From: an uncultured Eubacteriales bacterium
GTDB lineage: Bacteria; Bacillota; Clostridia; Christensenellales; Borkfalkiaceae
Reading direction: 5' to 3'
Length of the DNA stretch: 35,243 nt
Assembly: GCA_902465495.1 (NCBI GenBank)
Contig: CABQND010000017.1
Span: 1-35,243, forward strand
Position numbers and translations under genes: made by a program. The first letter of the stretch is position 1. Every line of letters starts with the position of its first letter. This document shows positions 1-8,619 of this stretch, in pieces. Below the pieces are notes generated by a model. It was not told the origin of the DNA and ran no database searches. It was given only the letters and a program-made list of their open reading frames with translations.

Positions 1-135
1 GGTATTACCGAGCGCGCTTCTTATATAAAAATTATGAAATATTTAAATCATTGATCATGTCAAATAGATAAATTGAAAAACAAATAAACTGTTTAAGAAA
101 AGATCGTAGGATGGTCGCGTGAATCGGATGTATAG

Positions 136-179
136 AAACTATGAGGTCCGAAAGCATTTGCTTTCGGACCTCATAGTTT
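136..179. terminator. long perfect inverted repeat, probable terminator
   Basis: Arms of 21 nt at 136-156 and 159-179 are perfectly complementary, with GAGGTCCGAAAGCA at the core. The hairpin lies 29 nt beyond the stop codon of the large minus-strand lipoprotein gene. The uracil tract expected of an intrinsic terminator is short on both strands (TTTT on plus, TTTC on minus), so it may instead protect a 3' end or work in both directions. The rest of 1-207 shows no convincing gene. Confidence 0.6.
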
Positions 180-207
180 TAAACGTTACACGTTTTTATT
201 TTTTGAT

Positions 208-3200
208 TTAGGCGTTTTCGCCGTTGTTATTCGAGTCATCCGTGTCGTTGGATTCTTCGTTTTCTGCTTCCGCGTCTGCTTCTTTGATTTCGGATTCCTC
301 AGGCATATCTACTTTGTAAATATCCTCTTCAGAGATCTCATCTTCATCCGGCAAAACATCGTTGGCGTTTTCGTCATGCTCTGCTTCTTCTAAGCGAAGC
401 TTGCGGATATACCGTTTGCGCTTATTGTCATACGAAGGGCCTTTACGATCTGCACGAGGTCCTTTTACGCGGACATTTGCAAGAAGTTTACGCAGGAGCA
501 AAGCAAGCATTGTGAATACGAGTACAACAGCGAGAACGATAGATACAATAAGCAGCCACACATTTTGATCGTTAGGGGTTGTTGTAGTATCCTCGGTCTC
601 TTCTTCTTCCTCAGTGGTAGTGGAAACGGCGATTTCGCTCGCTGCATAGTTTACGAAAGTATCGTAGTAAATGCGGCCTTCTGTGGCGCCTGCATTATTG
701 TAACGCAGGTAAGCGACTTCAGTGGTATAATCACTTGCTTTGTAATCGCTGTACGGATCAATTTCTGCATCCGAATAATCAGCATCATAAGAATTATAGC
801 TGTCATCATCGAAGAGGGAGAAGTGATAGTAAATAAGTTCTTTTCCGTCGGTTCTGTCTGTGAAGCTGTCGGGATTGGCTTCATAAGCTTCTTTGAGCGC
901 ATCGGCGTCGTCGTAATCGAGATCGGCTGCAAGCTTATCAAGTCGCGAATTAACTTGTTCGTCAAATTTTTCTTCGGTCAATTCGCTGTATTCAACGACA
1001 TCAAAAGCCACGAAGCTGTCTGCAGGGTTGGTGGTTTCACCACTACGATCACCAGACCAAACTTCCAATCTGTAATTCTTTGCTTCATCACCTGTTGCGA
1101 TGAAGAAACGTACATAGTACCAATCCGAAGTTGTATCTTTATCGTTTACGATTTCCTGGGACAAAACTTTCGTTTTTGCCTGCTGACGGACCGCTCCGGT
1201 CAGATCAACACCAGCATCCGCGAAGTCTTTCACTTTCACAGAGAGGGCATCGGTGTCGGCATCTTTATAACGATAATAGACGCCGTCTTCTTCGGTTGCG
1301 TAATAAACGATATTGCCGCTCGCGTCAAGCAAATCGCCCGTTTCGGGGTCACGCTCGTAATTTGCGAGGTTAGCATAATACGTGTCGCCTGTAAAATCTT
1401 TCGCAGTGAACCACAACCCGTTCGCTTGTTTATAGAAGAGGGTATTGGTTTTAGCACTGTAATCGTCTGCGTCCGGATCTTTGTTGACTACATTTCCGTT
1501 TTCATCATAGCGATAGGAAACGCCAGACGTGTATTCGACAGGGGAGACATACTGCTTATCGCCAAAATTCTCAGGTTCTGCAGTATCGATGAGGTAGACG
1601 TTTGCGGTAGTATTTGCACTGAGCATTACGCGTACCGTTACGATTGCGTAAGAGCTTGCAGAGATTGAAGAGGAGGTTTCGGAGATAAATCCGTACGATT
1701 CGACTGTGTTTGCGATGAGCAAAGGTTGATTACAATCTTTTCCGAAAACATTATCCCAGTCTGCAATGGCGTTTATCAGAGAAGGACAATTTTTCAGAGT
1801 TTCACTGAGAGAGGTCGTATATTCGGTTGCATAATCGCGGTTCAAAAGTCCGGCTGTTGCGAGCTGATCTTTGTCATTTTTGTTAACGGTGCTGCTCTCA
1901 TCGTTTTCGAGAACTTCTCCGCCGACATAAGTGCTGTTGCCATATACGCCTGAATAGTTACGGGGATCAGCGAATCCGGTTTTAATAGCATCCGGGTTTG
2001 CGTAAGATACATCGTCGAATACGCTTTCCGATACAAATTCACTGCCTTTAAGAGCAACTTCGACGGCATAGGTTCCGGTGGTTTTTAAATTGTATTCTTC
2101 GCTGTCAACGGTCGTGATACCGAATCCCGTGAAGGCTGCATAGCCGGGTGTGAACGAAGAAAGCGTTGAGCCGGATATCGACGTGGGACCGAATGAAAAT
2201 TCAAGATTAAAAGTACGGGTTTCGTCAGTGTCATTGGTGAGATAGAAGAAGCATTGCTGCCAGCCGTCGTTGATATCCTTATACTCTTCGTTATCTTTTT
2301 TCTGATCATCGACGAGGTCTGTACCCGTCAGGGTAGTGGTATCAAAGGCTGCGATAGATGTTTCATTGTCTGCATCAATGAGAGTGATTTGCGCTCCGGT
2401 GCCTCCTTGCAGGTCAGATGTTTTGACCCAGAAAGAAATGATCATGTATGAATCCTTAGCAAGGGAAAATTTGCCGGAAGTAAGGGTTGCTGTATAAGGA
2501 GCTCCTTTGCCGCTATACAAAACAAGGATATTTTCATCGGCTCCGCCAAAAGAAAGATCATTGAATTTTTCAAAATCTTTTTTGAAAGCTGCGGTATAAT
2601 CTCCGCTGTCAATGTTACTCTTTTTTACGACTCTGGAAAGAATCTTATCTTTCGCTATCTGGTCTTGCTGTGCTTTAAGTTCTGCTGCGTTGAAGCTGTC
2701 TTTAAAATATTCAATATAGGTGTTTTCGTAGCGATTTGCATTGTCCTTGGTATCATCGACGACAGCCCCGGAAATATCCAGATTTGCAAACTGCAATGTA
2801 TCAAGGTCGAGAGAGAAAGAGTTGTTCGTGAGCTGTGTCGCGTCAAATTTCCAAGCATCGCTGCCGTAGGAAAGATCAAGTTTGGTTCTCTGCTGCGGTA
2901 CAGTCACATTCGTGGCGAGGTTGTCGTCAAATTCATCTGCGGTCATGACTTCATAGGTGAGGTCATCAAAGAATGCATAGCCTTGAACATATTCATAATA
3001 GTTGGTAGAAGTGCTTTCCGCCTGCATGCCAAGCCCGAGAATGACAGAGAAAGTCGTCGTTGCATAGGAAGAAGCCTTCACATAGAACGTATATTGTTCC
3101 CATTCATCGGTGTTGATGTTGCGTACGATTAAAGAATCCTGTGTTTTCCCGCCGACGGTATTGGTAACTTCAATATAGGCACCCCTGTTGCCGTCTACGT

Positions 3201-3918
3201 TGGATCCGTCGTTGTAGGTGAGGTTGGAAGTTTTGACCCAAACGGAGAATTTAGCGGCCGTTCCGGCAGCGAGGGTGATGGAAGAAGACGTATATTTTGC
3301 TGCTGTACCCATCTTGTTGGAACGATAGTTATGCAACATAAGTACGTGCGATCCGTTATCACCGACGTCATCCCCCCAGTGCGTTCCGGGGTTAAGCGCT
3401 TTAGCGGCAGATTTGATTGCATCGTCGGAAACGGAATCCTCGTCTTCACCTTTAGCGGCGTCTGCAATGTCCCAACCGGGGATATCATAATTATTGTCGA
3501 TATCCTTATAATATTCAGCGTCTTCCAGTTCGGGATCATCTTCATCGAGATCGCTGTAATATTCGTAGTCGTTGTAGGCGTCGACAAAAGTTCCCCAATC
3601 GATAGAGGTGTCTACGATACCTGATTTGGCGACAGACGAACTCGCGCTTATACCGCTGCTGTTTGAGCCGGTAGAGCTTGTCCAGCTTTCAGGCGTAGAG
3701 ATAAGATAAGTTTCGCTGTTGTCGTCGAAATACTCAAAGTTGCCGTTTTTGAATGTCTGAGTATCAGTCTTCTTGACGGAAGAGTCATCCTCTTCTTCTT
3801 CTTCATTCTCCTGAGCGGCGCAAGCGGCAAGGAAGAAAGAGCAGAATGCAAGGATCATGACGAACGTCAGGAATAAGGTTGCGATTCTCAGTTTTTTTGA
3901 TTGTTTGTTTTTAGCCAT
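208..3918 (-). CDS. large acidic surface lipoprotein with C-terminal membrane anchor
   Basis: The protein has 1236 residues and I do not recognise a named family. The N-terminus is a lipoprotein signal: basic KNKQSKKLR, a hydrophobic stretch, then lipobox LAAC with Cys33, followed by an acidic linker. Three beta-sandwich-like modules, resembling carbohydrate-binding or jelly-roll folds, can be seen at about 190-335 (FSVWVKTSNL), 465-640 (IISFWVKTSDL) and 730-985 (interrupted). Residues 1120-1142 form a strong transmembrane helix (VWLLIVSIVLAVVLVF), followed by a basic patch and an acidic tail of about 90 residues that should be cytoplasmic. The protein would thus be held in the membrane at both ends. 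Translation starts at ATG with AAAGGTG upstream. It is very rich in Asp, Ser, Thr and Tyr. Binding to a glycan or a surface polymer is inference from the module shape only. Confidence 0.85.
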   Translation of the reverse strand: MAKNKQSKKLRIATLFLTFVMILAFCSFFLAACAAQENEEEEEDDSSVKKTDTQTFKNGNFEYFDDNSETYLISTPESWTSSTGSNSSGISASSSVAKSGIVDTSIDWGTFVDAYNDYEYYSDLDEDDPELEDAEYYKDIDNNYDIPGWDIADAAKGEDEDSVSDDAIKSAAKALNPGTHWGDDVGDNGSHVLMLHNYRSNKMGTAAKYTSSSITLAAGTAAKFSVWVKTSNLTYNDGSNVDGNRGAYIEVTNTVGGKTQDSLIVRNINTDEWEQYTFYVKASSYATTTFSVILGLGMQAESTSTNYYEYVQGYAFFDDLTYEVMTADEFDDNLATNVTVPQQRTKLDLSYGSDAWKFDATQLTNNSFSLDLDTLQFANLDISGAVVDDTKDNANRYENTYIEYFKDSFNAAELKAQQDQIAKDKILSRVVKKSNIDSGDYTAAFKKDFEKFNDLSFGGADENILVLYSGKGAPYTATLTSGKFSLAKDSYMIISFWVKTSDLQGGTGAQITLIDADNETSIAAFDTTTLTGTDLVDDQKKDNEEYKDINDGWQQCFFYLTNDTDETRTFNLEFSFGPTSISGSTLSSFTPGYAAFTGFGITTVDSEEYNLKTTGTYAVEVALKGSEFVSESVFDDVSYANPDAIKTGFADPRNYSGVYGNSTYVGGEVLENDESSTVNKNDKDQLATAGLLNRDYATEYTTSLSETLKNCPSLINAIADWDNVFGKDCNQPLLIANTVESYGFISETSSSISASSYAIVTVRVMLSANTTANVYLIDTAEPENFGDKQYVSPVEYTSGVSYRYDENGNVVNKDPDADDYSAKTNTLFYKQANGLWFTAKDFTGDTYYANLANYERDPETGDLLDASGNIVYYATEEDGVYYRYKDADTDALSVKVKDFADAGVDLTGAVRQQAKTKVLSQEIVNDKDTTSDWYYVRFFIATGDEAKNYRLEVWSGDRSGETTNPADSFVAFDVVEYSELTEEKFDEQVNSRLDKLAADLDYDDADALKEAYEANPDSFTDRTDGKELIYYHFSLFDDDSYNSYDADYSDAEIDPYSDYKASDYTTEVAYLRYNNAGATEGRIYYDTFVNYAASEIAVSTTTEEEEETEDTTTTPNDQNVWLLIVSIVLAVVLVFTMLALLLRKLLANVRVKGPRADRKGPSYDNKRKRYIRKLRLEEAEHDENANDVLPDEDEISEEDIYKVDMPEESEIKEADAEAENEESNDTDDSNNNGENA

Positions 3919-4097
3919 AAAACACCTTTTTGTAGATAGATAAAATTGTAAAGATACTTTTAAATCGTACTATCTTATTTTAATATAAAAGGCGATTAAA
4001 TGCAAGCAATAAAGATAAAAAAAAGGTGAAAATCTGATTATTTTTCCCCGAACGCACAAACTTATTATTATAAAAGGATAGAAAAGGAGGCTTTTTT

Positions 4098-4463
4098 GTG
4101 GCATTACGCTTAAAAAATAAAATTTCACTTGCCGCAGCGGGCTGTGTAACAGGAGCGGTAAACGGTATTTTTGGCGGGGGCGGAGGAATGATCGTTGTAC
4201 CGCTTTTGACGTCTGTCGGGAAGAAACCGCCATTGGTTGCGCATGCCACGGCAATTCTTATAATTCTGCCCGTGAGTTTGGCGAGTGCAATTGTTTATTT
4301 ATGGAGCGGCCAATTTGACACAGAACTTTTTATTGCTGTAAGTTTAGGAGTGCTTGTTGGCGGAGTGGCTGGGGCAAAAGTACTCGGTGCGATCACGCCC
4401 GATCTTGCAACGGTGTTGTTTGCGGCGGTCATGTTTGCGGCGGGTGTGCGCATGATAATATAA
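4098..4463 (+). CDS. half-size TSUP (TauE/SafE-type) permease, first half
   Basis: This 121-residue, highly hydrophobic protein matches the N-terminal repeat of TSUP permeases, which usually have about 250 residues and eight helices and export sulfite, sulfonates or related anions. Visible hallmarks are the glycine-rich GIFGGGGGMIVVPLL near residues 24-38 and HATA in the next helix. About four helices are present. It starts at GTG with AAAGGAGG seven bases upstream. The next gene carries the matching second half 13 nt downstream, so the two products probably assemble as one transporter. The substrate cannot be told from sequence. Confidence 0.85.
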   Translation: MALRLKNKISLAAAGCVTGAVNGIFGGGGGMIVVPLLTSVGKKPPLVAHATAILIILPVSLASAIVYLWSGQFDTELFIAVSLGVLVGGVAGAKVLGAITPDLATVLFAAVMFAAGVRMII

Positions 4464-4476
4464 AGGTGAAAAAGTT

Positions 4477-4866
4477 ATGCGGTTTCTTGTTTATTTTTTG
4501 GCGGGACTTGCCGGCGGCGTGCTTGGTGGGATGGGCATGGGCGGCGGAACGGTTCTCATTCCGATTCTGACGGTATTCTGCGGGGTTCCCCAGCATTTGG
4601 CGCAGTCAGTAAACCTGCTTTCCTTTCTCCCGATGTCAGCGGCTTCTTTGCGCGTTCATAAAAAGAATGGTTTGCTTGACACGGAAGGTGTACTGTGGAT
4701 GATTGTACCTGCGACGACATTATCAGTTTTGGGAGGGTTGTTTGTACAGAGTATTTCCGGTGGGGCATTGCGGATAGGGTTCGGCGTGTTTTTGTGCCTC
4801 TTGTCATTCTATCAGTTTTGGACGGGGATCCGAGGTTTTATCGCATCAAACAAAGCCTCGGCATAG
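4477..4866 (+). CDS. half-size TSUP (TauE/SafE-type) permease, second half
   Basis: This 129-residue membrane protein corresponds to the second TSUP repeat. It has GGVLGGMGMGGGTVLIPIL at about 14-32, then VNLLSFLP and further helices. The start is ATG with AAAGGTGAA upstream, and the preceding gene ends 13 nt before it, so both are surely co-transcribed. The glycine-rich loop repeats the pattern of the first half, as expected from the internal duplication of the family. Both reading frames look intact, with their own ribosome binding sites, which argues for a genuine two-gene transporter and not a frameshifted single gene. The rnf promoter lies only about 40 nt downstream. Confidence 0.85.
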   Translation: MRFLVYFLAGLAGGVLGGMGMGGGTVLIPILTVFCGVPQHLAQSVNLLSFLPMSAASLRVHKKNGLLDTEGVLWMIVPATTLSVLGGLFVQSISGGALRIGFGVFLCLLSFYQFWTGIRGFIASNKASA

Positions 4867-4908
4867 TAAAACGTGGAAAAAACTTCGTCATGACCTCAAA
4901 CAAAATTC

Positions 4909-4937
4909 TTTACAGAGTGAAGGGTTTGTGATACAAT
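4909..4937 (+). promoter_or_regulatory. sigma-A promoter of the rnf operon
   Basis: TTTACA (4909-4914), a 17-nt spacer and TACAAT (4932-4937) form a near-consensus promoter. Transcription should start near 4944, about 58 nt before the rnfC start codon. The pyr promoter at 28691-28719 has the same two hexamers. Confidence 0.8.
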
Positions 4938-5001
4938 AAATTCAATGTGTTTCGCATGTTTGAAGAATATGCGTGAAAGTCGATATCGGAGGCGTTTTTT
5001 G

Positions 5002-6285
5002 TTGAAATCATTCAAAAAAGGCGTGCATCCAGCGGGGTGCAAAGATTTATCCGCCGGTCAAATTATCGAGCGGGGACCGGAACCGCAGAGCGTGTGGCTG
5101 CCATTGTCACAGCACATCGGAGCACCGGCTGAGCCAATCGTGGCGCCGGGTGAGCGTGTGCTTCGCGGACAATTGGTTGCGAAAATGGCACAAGGGCTTT
5201 CTGCGAATGTTTATTCGCCCATAGCGGGCACGGTAAAAGGTATTGTCGGACATATTACCGCTTCGGGCAAGAAGAAGGATCATATTCTGATCGAAAATGA
5301 TTTTTCAGACGAGGCTGTATTATTGCCGCATCTGAGCGAAATCACGCAGGAGAGCGTGCTTGCTCGGGTAGAGGAAGCGGGCATTGTCGGCATGGGCGGA
5401 GCCGGATTTCCTACGGCGACAAAGCTGAACGTGGGCGGCCGGGCAGATGTCTTGGTTGTAAATGGTGCGGAATGCGAACCGTACATTACTTGCGACCATC
5501 GCGTAATGCTTGAATATACGGACGAGGTCCTGCGCGGGGTTGAACTCGCCATGCTTGCATGCGGCGCAAAGAATGCGGTCATCGGTGTCGAAAAGAATAA
5601 ACCGGACGCGATCGCGGCATTGTCGGCGAAGTGCGGCGAAAATATTTCGGTGCGTGCGCTGAGGACGTTGTATCCGCAGGGTGCTGAAAAGCAGCTTGTA
5701 TACAGCTGTACGGGCAGGGTAATCCCGGAAGGGAAGCTCCCCATCGATGCGGGTGTTGTGGTCGTCAATGTCCATACTGCTTTTTCAATTCACAGGGCTG
5801 TGGATTTGGATATTCCTTGCTATGAGCGAGTAATGACGGTCAGCGGCAAAGCGGTGCAAAACCCGAAAAATCTTTGGGTGAAAAACGGTACGCTTTTGCG
5901 TGAACTGGCTGAATTCTGTGGCGGCAGGGAGGACTGCGCGCGCATTGTATCGGGTGGCCCGATGATGGGTGAGTCGGTATTTTCGTTAAAGATATGCACG
6001 GGCAAAACTTCTTCCAGTTTGCTTTTCTTGGATGAAAGCGAAAGTGAGGGGAAAGTTGCATCGGTGTGTATCGGATGCGGCAGGTGCGTGCAGGCATGTC
6101 CGATGGGGCTGTCGCCGACATTTATCGAGGAGGCGCTTTTCCGCAAGGATTTTGCGGAGGCAAAACGTTACGGTGCTTCGTACTGCATCGGCTGCGGGTG
6201 CTGTTCGTATGTTTGCCCGGCCAAGCGTTTCCTGACGCAGAGTGTAAAGCTCGCAAAAAAAATCATTGCGGAGAGGAAGATCTGA
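5002..6285 (+). CDS. rnfC: Rnf complex subunit C
   Basis: RnfC is the peripheral NADH-side subunit of the ferredoxin:NAD+ oxidoreductase (Rnf), which couples electron transfer to Na+ or H+ export. I place the start at TTG 5002, preceded by GGAGG at 4988-4992. This gives LKSFKKGVHPAG, the family's usual N-terminus, in a 427-residue protein. An in-frame ATG at 4945 lies one base from the predicted transcription start and has no ribosome binding site. The flavin/NADH-binding region has VGMGGAGFPTATK and NGAECEPYI. Two ferredoxin-type 4Fe-4S motifs follow: CIGCGRCVQACP from Cys356 and CIGCGCCSYVCP from Cys395. It is the first gene of the order C-D-G-E-A-B, standard for clostridial rnf operons. 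Confidence 0.95.
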   Translation: MKSFKKGVHPAGCKDLSAGQIIERGPEPQSVWLPLSQHIGAPAEPIVAPGERVLRGQLVAKMAQGLSANVYSPIAGTVKGIVGHITASGKKKDHILIENDFSDEAVLLPHLSEITQESVLARVEEAGIVGMGGAGFPTATKLNVGGRADVLVVNGAECEPYITCDHRVMLEYTDEVLRGVELAMLACGAKNAVIGVEKNKPDAIAALSAKCGENISVRALRTLYPQGAEKQLVYSCTGRVIPEGKLPIDAGVVVVNVHTAFSIHRAVDLDIPCYERVMTVSGKAVQNPKNLWVKNGTLLRELAEFCGGREDCARIVSGGPMMGESVFSLKICTGKTSSSLLFLDESESEGKVASVCIGCGRCVQACPMGLSPTFIEEALFRKDFAEAKRYGASYCIGCGCCSYVCPAKRFLTQSVKLAKKIIAERKI

Positions 6286-6286
6286 T

Positions 6287-8089
6287 ATGGCAGAGATCAA
6301 AAATTATAAAGTGGCAGCCTCGCCGCACAAATTGGATTCATCCAATACCCGCAGGATCATGGCGGATGTCCTCATCGCGCTTGTTCCCTGTCTTGTCTGC
6401 GGTGTTGTATTCTATGGCTTATATGCGCTCATGCTCGTTGCGGTTTGCGTTGCAACCTGCTTCGTGTCTGAACAAATTTATAACCTTGTGCGCAAAAAGC
6501 CGTATACGTTCGACTTATCTTGTGTCGTAACGGGTCTGATTCTCGGATTAAACCTGCCGCCGCGCGCGCCTTGGTACATTCCGATCATCGGCGGTGTGTT
6601 TGCAATAATCATTGTAAAAATGCTGTTCGGCGGACTGGGCAAGAATTTTGCGAACCCTGCGGCGACGGCTCGTGTGTTTTTGCTTCTCGCTTATTCGACG
6701 CTGATGACACAGTATGTCGGCGCGGATGTTTCCAATATGCTCGCGGGCGATCTGACAACGGGTGCAACGTATTTGTCCGGAGGAATCTCTGCACTGAAAG
6801 ATTCTTTTTGGGGCGTAAGTGGCTACTGGGGCTACGTCTTGCAACTTCTGTTCGGGTATGTAGGGGGAAGCATCGGTGAAACCTGTAAGATCGCGATTCT
6901 TGCGGGCGGCGTGTATCTTACGGCTCGGAGGGTTATCGACTGGCGCATTCCTGTCATATATCTTCTGACCGCTGCCGTTATGGTTCTTGTTTGCTATCAG
7001 AGCGCATCGGAAATTTTATTGCAATTATTTTCCGGTGGTTTGATGTTCGGAGCCGTGTTTATGGCTACCGATTATGCGACTTCTCCGAAGTGGCGTTATA
7101 ACCGTATTCTCTATGCGATCGGGCTTGGAATTATTACGGTTCTGATCCGTAGGTTTGGCTCTTACCCCGAAGGTACTTCTCTTGCGATTCTGATCATGAA
7201 CTTGTTTGTTCCGATCATGGACAAATTTATTTTGCCCGTGCGGTTCGGAGAGCTTACCAAGAGCGGAAAAGTAAAACCGCAAGTCATGCAGTGGGCAATG
7301 CGCGGTATTTGCATCGCGCTTGTCGCGGCGCTCGTCATTTCGACGCCGGTTGTATATGCGGCTGAGAGAAGACGTCCGCAAGAGCAAGAGCTTCCTGCGC
7401 AATATAATTACATTCAAACAATGTCGTGCGATGCCCTGGGAAATTATTATTTTGATGTAAAAGGGTCGTTGAAGTTTGAAGGAAGCGATTACGTGCAGGA
7501 GCTGGAATACAGCATCACTCTTAAGGAAGGGGTTGTACAGGAAATCCAGCCGATCAAACAAAGTACGATGGGATATGTCGCGGAAGAATCGCTGTTCGAA
7601 GGGAAAACGTTTGCTGAAATTGCCGCTTTGAGCGATCTTTCGACTGATTCACAGACCTCGGCAACGCGCACGAATACGGTATTGAAAGGGATGATCGAAG
7701 AGTGTTTCATTGCATCGGACGCGAATGCCGGTTTGAAAAAATCTTACTCCAACTATAATTATGTAAAAAGTGTATCGGAGTCATCGCTGTTCGGCGGGAA
7801 TGCATTCCTTGTGGAAGGCGTTGCCGATCTGAAAGAATATGATTACAAACAGCCTCTTCTTTACTATGTTGTCATAAAAGATGCAAAAGTTCAAAAAGTG
7901 GTGCCGCTGAAACAAAGTACAATGGGTTATGTTGCAGAAGTATCGTTTTTTGAGGGAAAAACGTATGCGGAAGTTTCTGCGTTGACGGACTTGTCTACCG
8001 ATTCGCAAACATCTGCGACGCGTACGAATACAGCGCTTCGCGCCATGATACTGGAATGTTTTGAAGTTTTGGGAGGTGGTGCGGCATGA
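6287..8089 (+). CDS. rnfD: Rnf complex subunit D with duplicated FMN_bind-like tail
   Basis: RnfD is the integral membrane subunit that carries a covalent FMN. The 600-residue product is far longer than usual (about 310-350). Residues 1 to about 360 are the normal multi-helix RnfD domain with the flavinylation motif TTGAT, predicted FMN on Thr161. After the last helix (about 343-360) comes an extra region of about 235 residues made of two 118-residue modules. Each ends in DSQTSATRTNT (Asp454-Thr460 and Asp572-Thr578), which fits the ApbE flavin-transfer consensus Dxx[ST]xAT. The start ATG at 6287 follows GAGAGGAAG; an in-frame ATG 21 nt upstream is less likely. The gene begins 1 nt after rnfC and overlaps rnfG by ATGA. 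The extra flavin sites are inference from motif resemblance. Confidence 0.93.
   Translation: MAEIKNYKVAASPHKLDSSNTRRIMADVLIALVPCLVCGVVFYGLYALMLVAVCVATCFVSEQIYNLVRKKPYTFDLSCVVTGLILGLNLPPRAPWYIPIIGGVFAIIIVKMLFGGLGKNFANPAATARVFLLLAYSTLMTQYVGADVSNMLAGDLTTGATYLSGGISALKDSFWGVSGYWGYVLQLLFGYVGGSIGETCKIAILAGGVYLTARRVIDWRIPVIYLLTAAVMVLVCYQSASEILLQLFSGGLMFGAVFMATDYATSPKWRYNRILYAIGLGIITVLIRRFGSYPEGTSLAILIMNLFVPIMDKFILPVRFGELTKSGKVKPQVMQWAMRGICIALVAALVISTPVVYAAERRRPQEQELPAQYNYIQTMSCDALGNYYFDVKGSLKFEGSDYVQELEYSITLKEGVVQEIQPIKQSTMGYVAEESLFEGKTFAEIAALSDLSTDSQTSATRTNTVLKGMIEECFIASDANAGLKKSYSNYNYVKSVSESSLFGGNAFLVEGVADLKEYDYKQPLLYYVVIKDAKVQKVVPLKQSTMGYVAEVSFFEGKTYAEVSALTDLSTDSQTSATRTNTALRAMILECFEVLGGGAA
7553..7708 (+). 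repeat. internal duplication in rnfD, copy 1
   Basis: Codons for residues 423-474 of RnfD, beginning KQSTMGYVAEESLFEG and ending in the DSQTSATRTNT site. This 52-residue block is about 79% identical (41 of 52) to the block 354 nt downstream. The preceding 60-odd residues also align, more weakly (YNYIQT against YNYVKS). Confidence 0.9.
7907..8062 (+). repeat. internal duplication in rnfD, copy 2
   Basis: Codons for residues 541-592 of RnfD, beginning KQSTMGYVAEVSFFEG and again ending in DSQTSATRTNT. The strongest conservation between the copies is exactly over the putative flavin attachment site and the approach to it, which points to selection on that site or to a recent duplication. Confidence 0.9.
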
Positions 8090-8619
8090 CGGCAAAGGTA
8101 AAATCCATGTTGCAATGCGTACTGGTTCTCGCGGCGATCGCGTTGGTCAGCGGTCTGCTTCTCGGTGCGTTTCACATTATAACGTATGTCGATCCGTTGC
8201 AGTCTGCATATGACCGATTTGCGGAAGATACCGGTAAGACCTTCAGTAAAATGACGGATGATGAAGGAAAAACGTATGGAAACGGTTCGGTTCTGTATTA
8301 TGCTGTTTCCGATGACGGTTCAACGCATGCGTTCGTTGCAGAAGGCAACGGCGGTTATGGCGGGAAAGTGCAGTTGTATATTTATGTTATAGATGCAAAG
8401 ATTGAAAAAATTATTGTAGGCGATAATTCGGAAACGTTCTTAAATAAATTGGACGCGGCGAATTATTACGCGAATTTTATCGGAAAAGATGTCGGCTCTT
8501 TGGATGCATTCGCGACGGATGCAGTTTCGGGAGCGACAAAAAGTTCGGATGCGGTGCGGAATGCTGTTGACGTAGTCGTGCAGTATTATGAAGAAAATGT
8601 TGCGGGAGGGCAATCATGA
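8086..8619 (+). CDS. rnfG: Rnf complex subunit G
   Basis: RnfG is a single-pass membrane subunit with an extracytoplasmic FMN_bind domain. The 177-residue product has one N-terminal helix (LQCVLVLAAIALVSGLLLGA) and the covalent flavin motif DAVSGATKSS, predicted FMN on Thr151. The start overlaps the rnfD stop (ATGA) with GGGAGGTGG upstream. Its domain is the closest relative in the operon of the two modules at the end of RnfD: all share a VxxI strand, a GK turn and a D..[ST]xAT site followed by a helix. Confidence 0.93.
   Translation: MTAKVKSMLQCVLVLAAIALVSGLLLGAFHIITYVDPLQSAYDRFAEDTGKTFSKMTDDEGKTYGNGSVLYYAVSDDGSTHAFVAEGNGGYGGKVQLYIYVIDAKIEKIIVGDNSETFLNKLDAANYYANFIGKDVGSLDAFATDAVSGATKSSDAVRNAVDVVVQYYEENVAGGQS

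Noticed and set aside
1104..1120. GTACTATGT on the minus strand as another repeat copy
   Set aside because: It too encodes Tyr-Tyr-Val in the lipoprotein gene, and the second half-site is absent.
565..1668. Plus-strand open frame of 367 codons
   Set aside because: It is antisense to the lipoprotein gene, has an odd Ile/Val/Cys-rich composition and no ribosome site. It is a shadow of the real frame.
4098..4866. Frameshifted single TSUP gene
   Set aside because: Each half has its own start, ribosome site and stop, with 13 nt between, so two genes are more likely than an error.
7864..7882. TACTATGTTGTCATAAA in rnfD as a fourth copy of the 20-nt repeat
   Set aside because: It arises from Tyr-Tyr-Val codons and lacks the palindrome and the conserved GTAC start.
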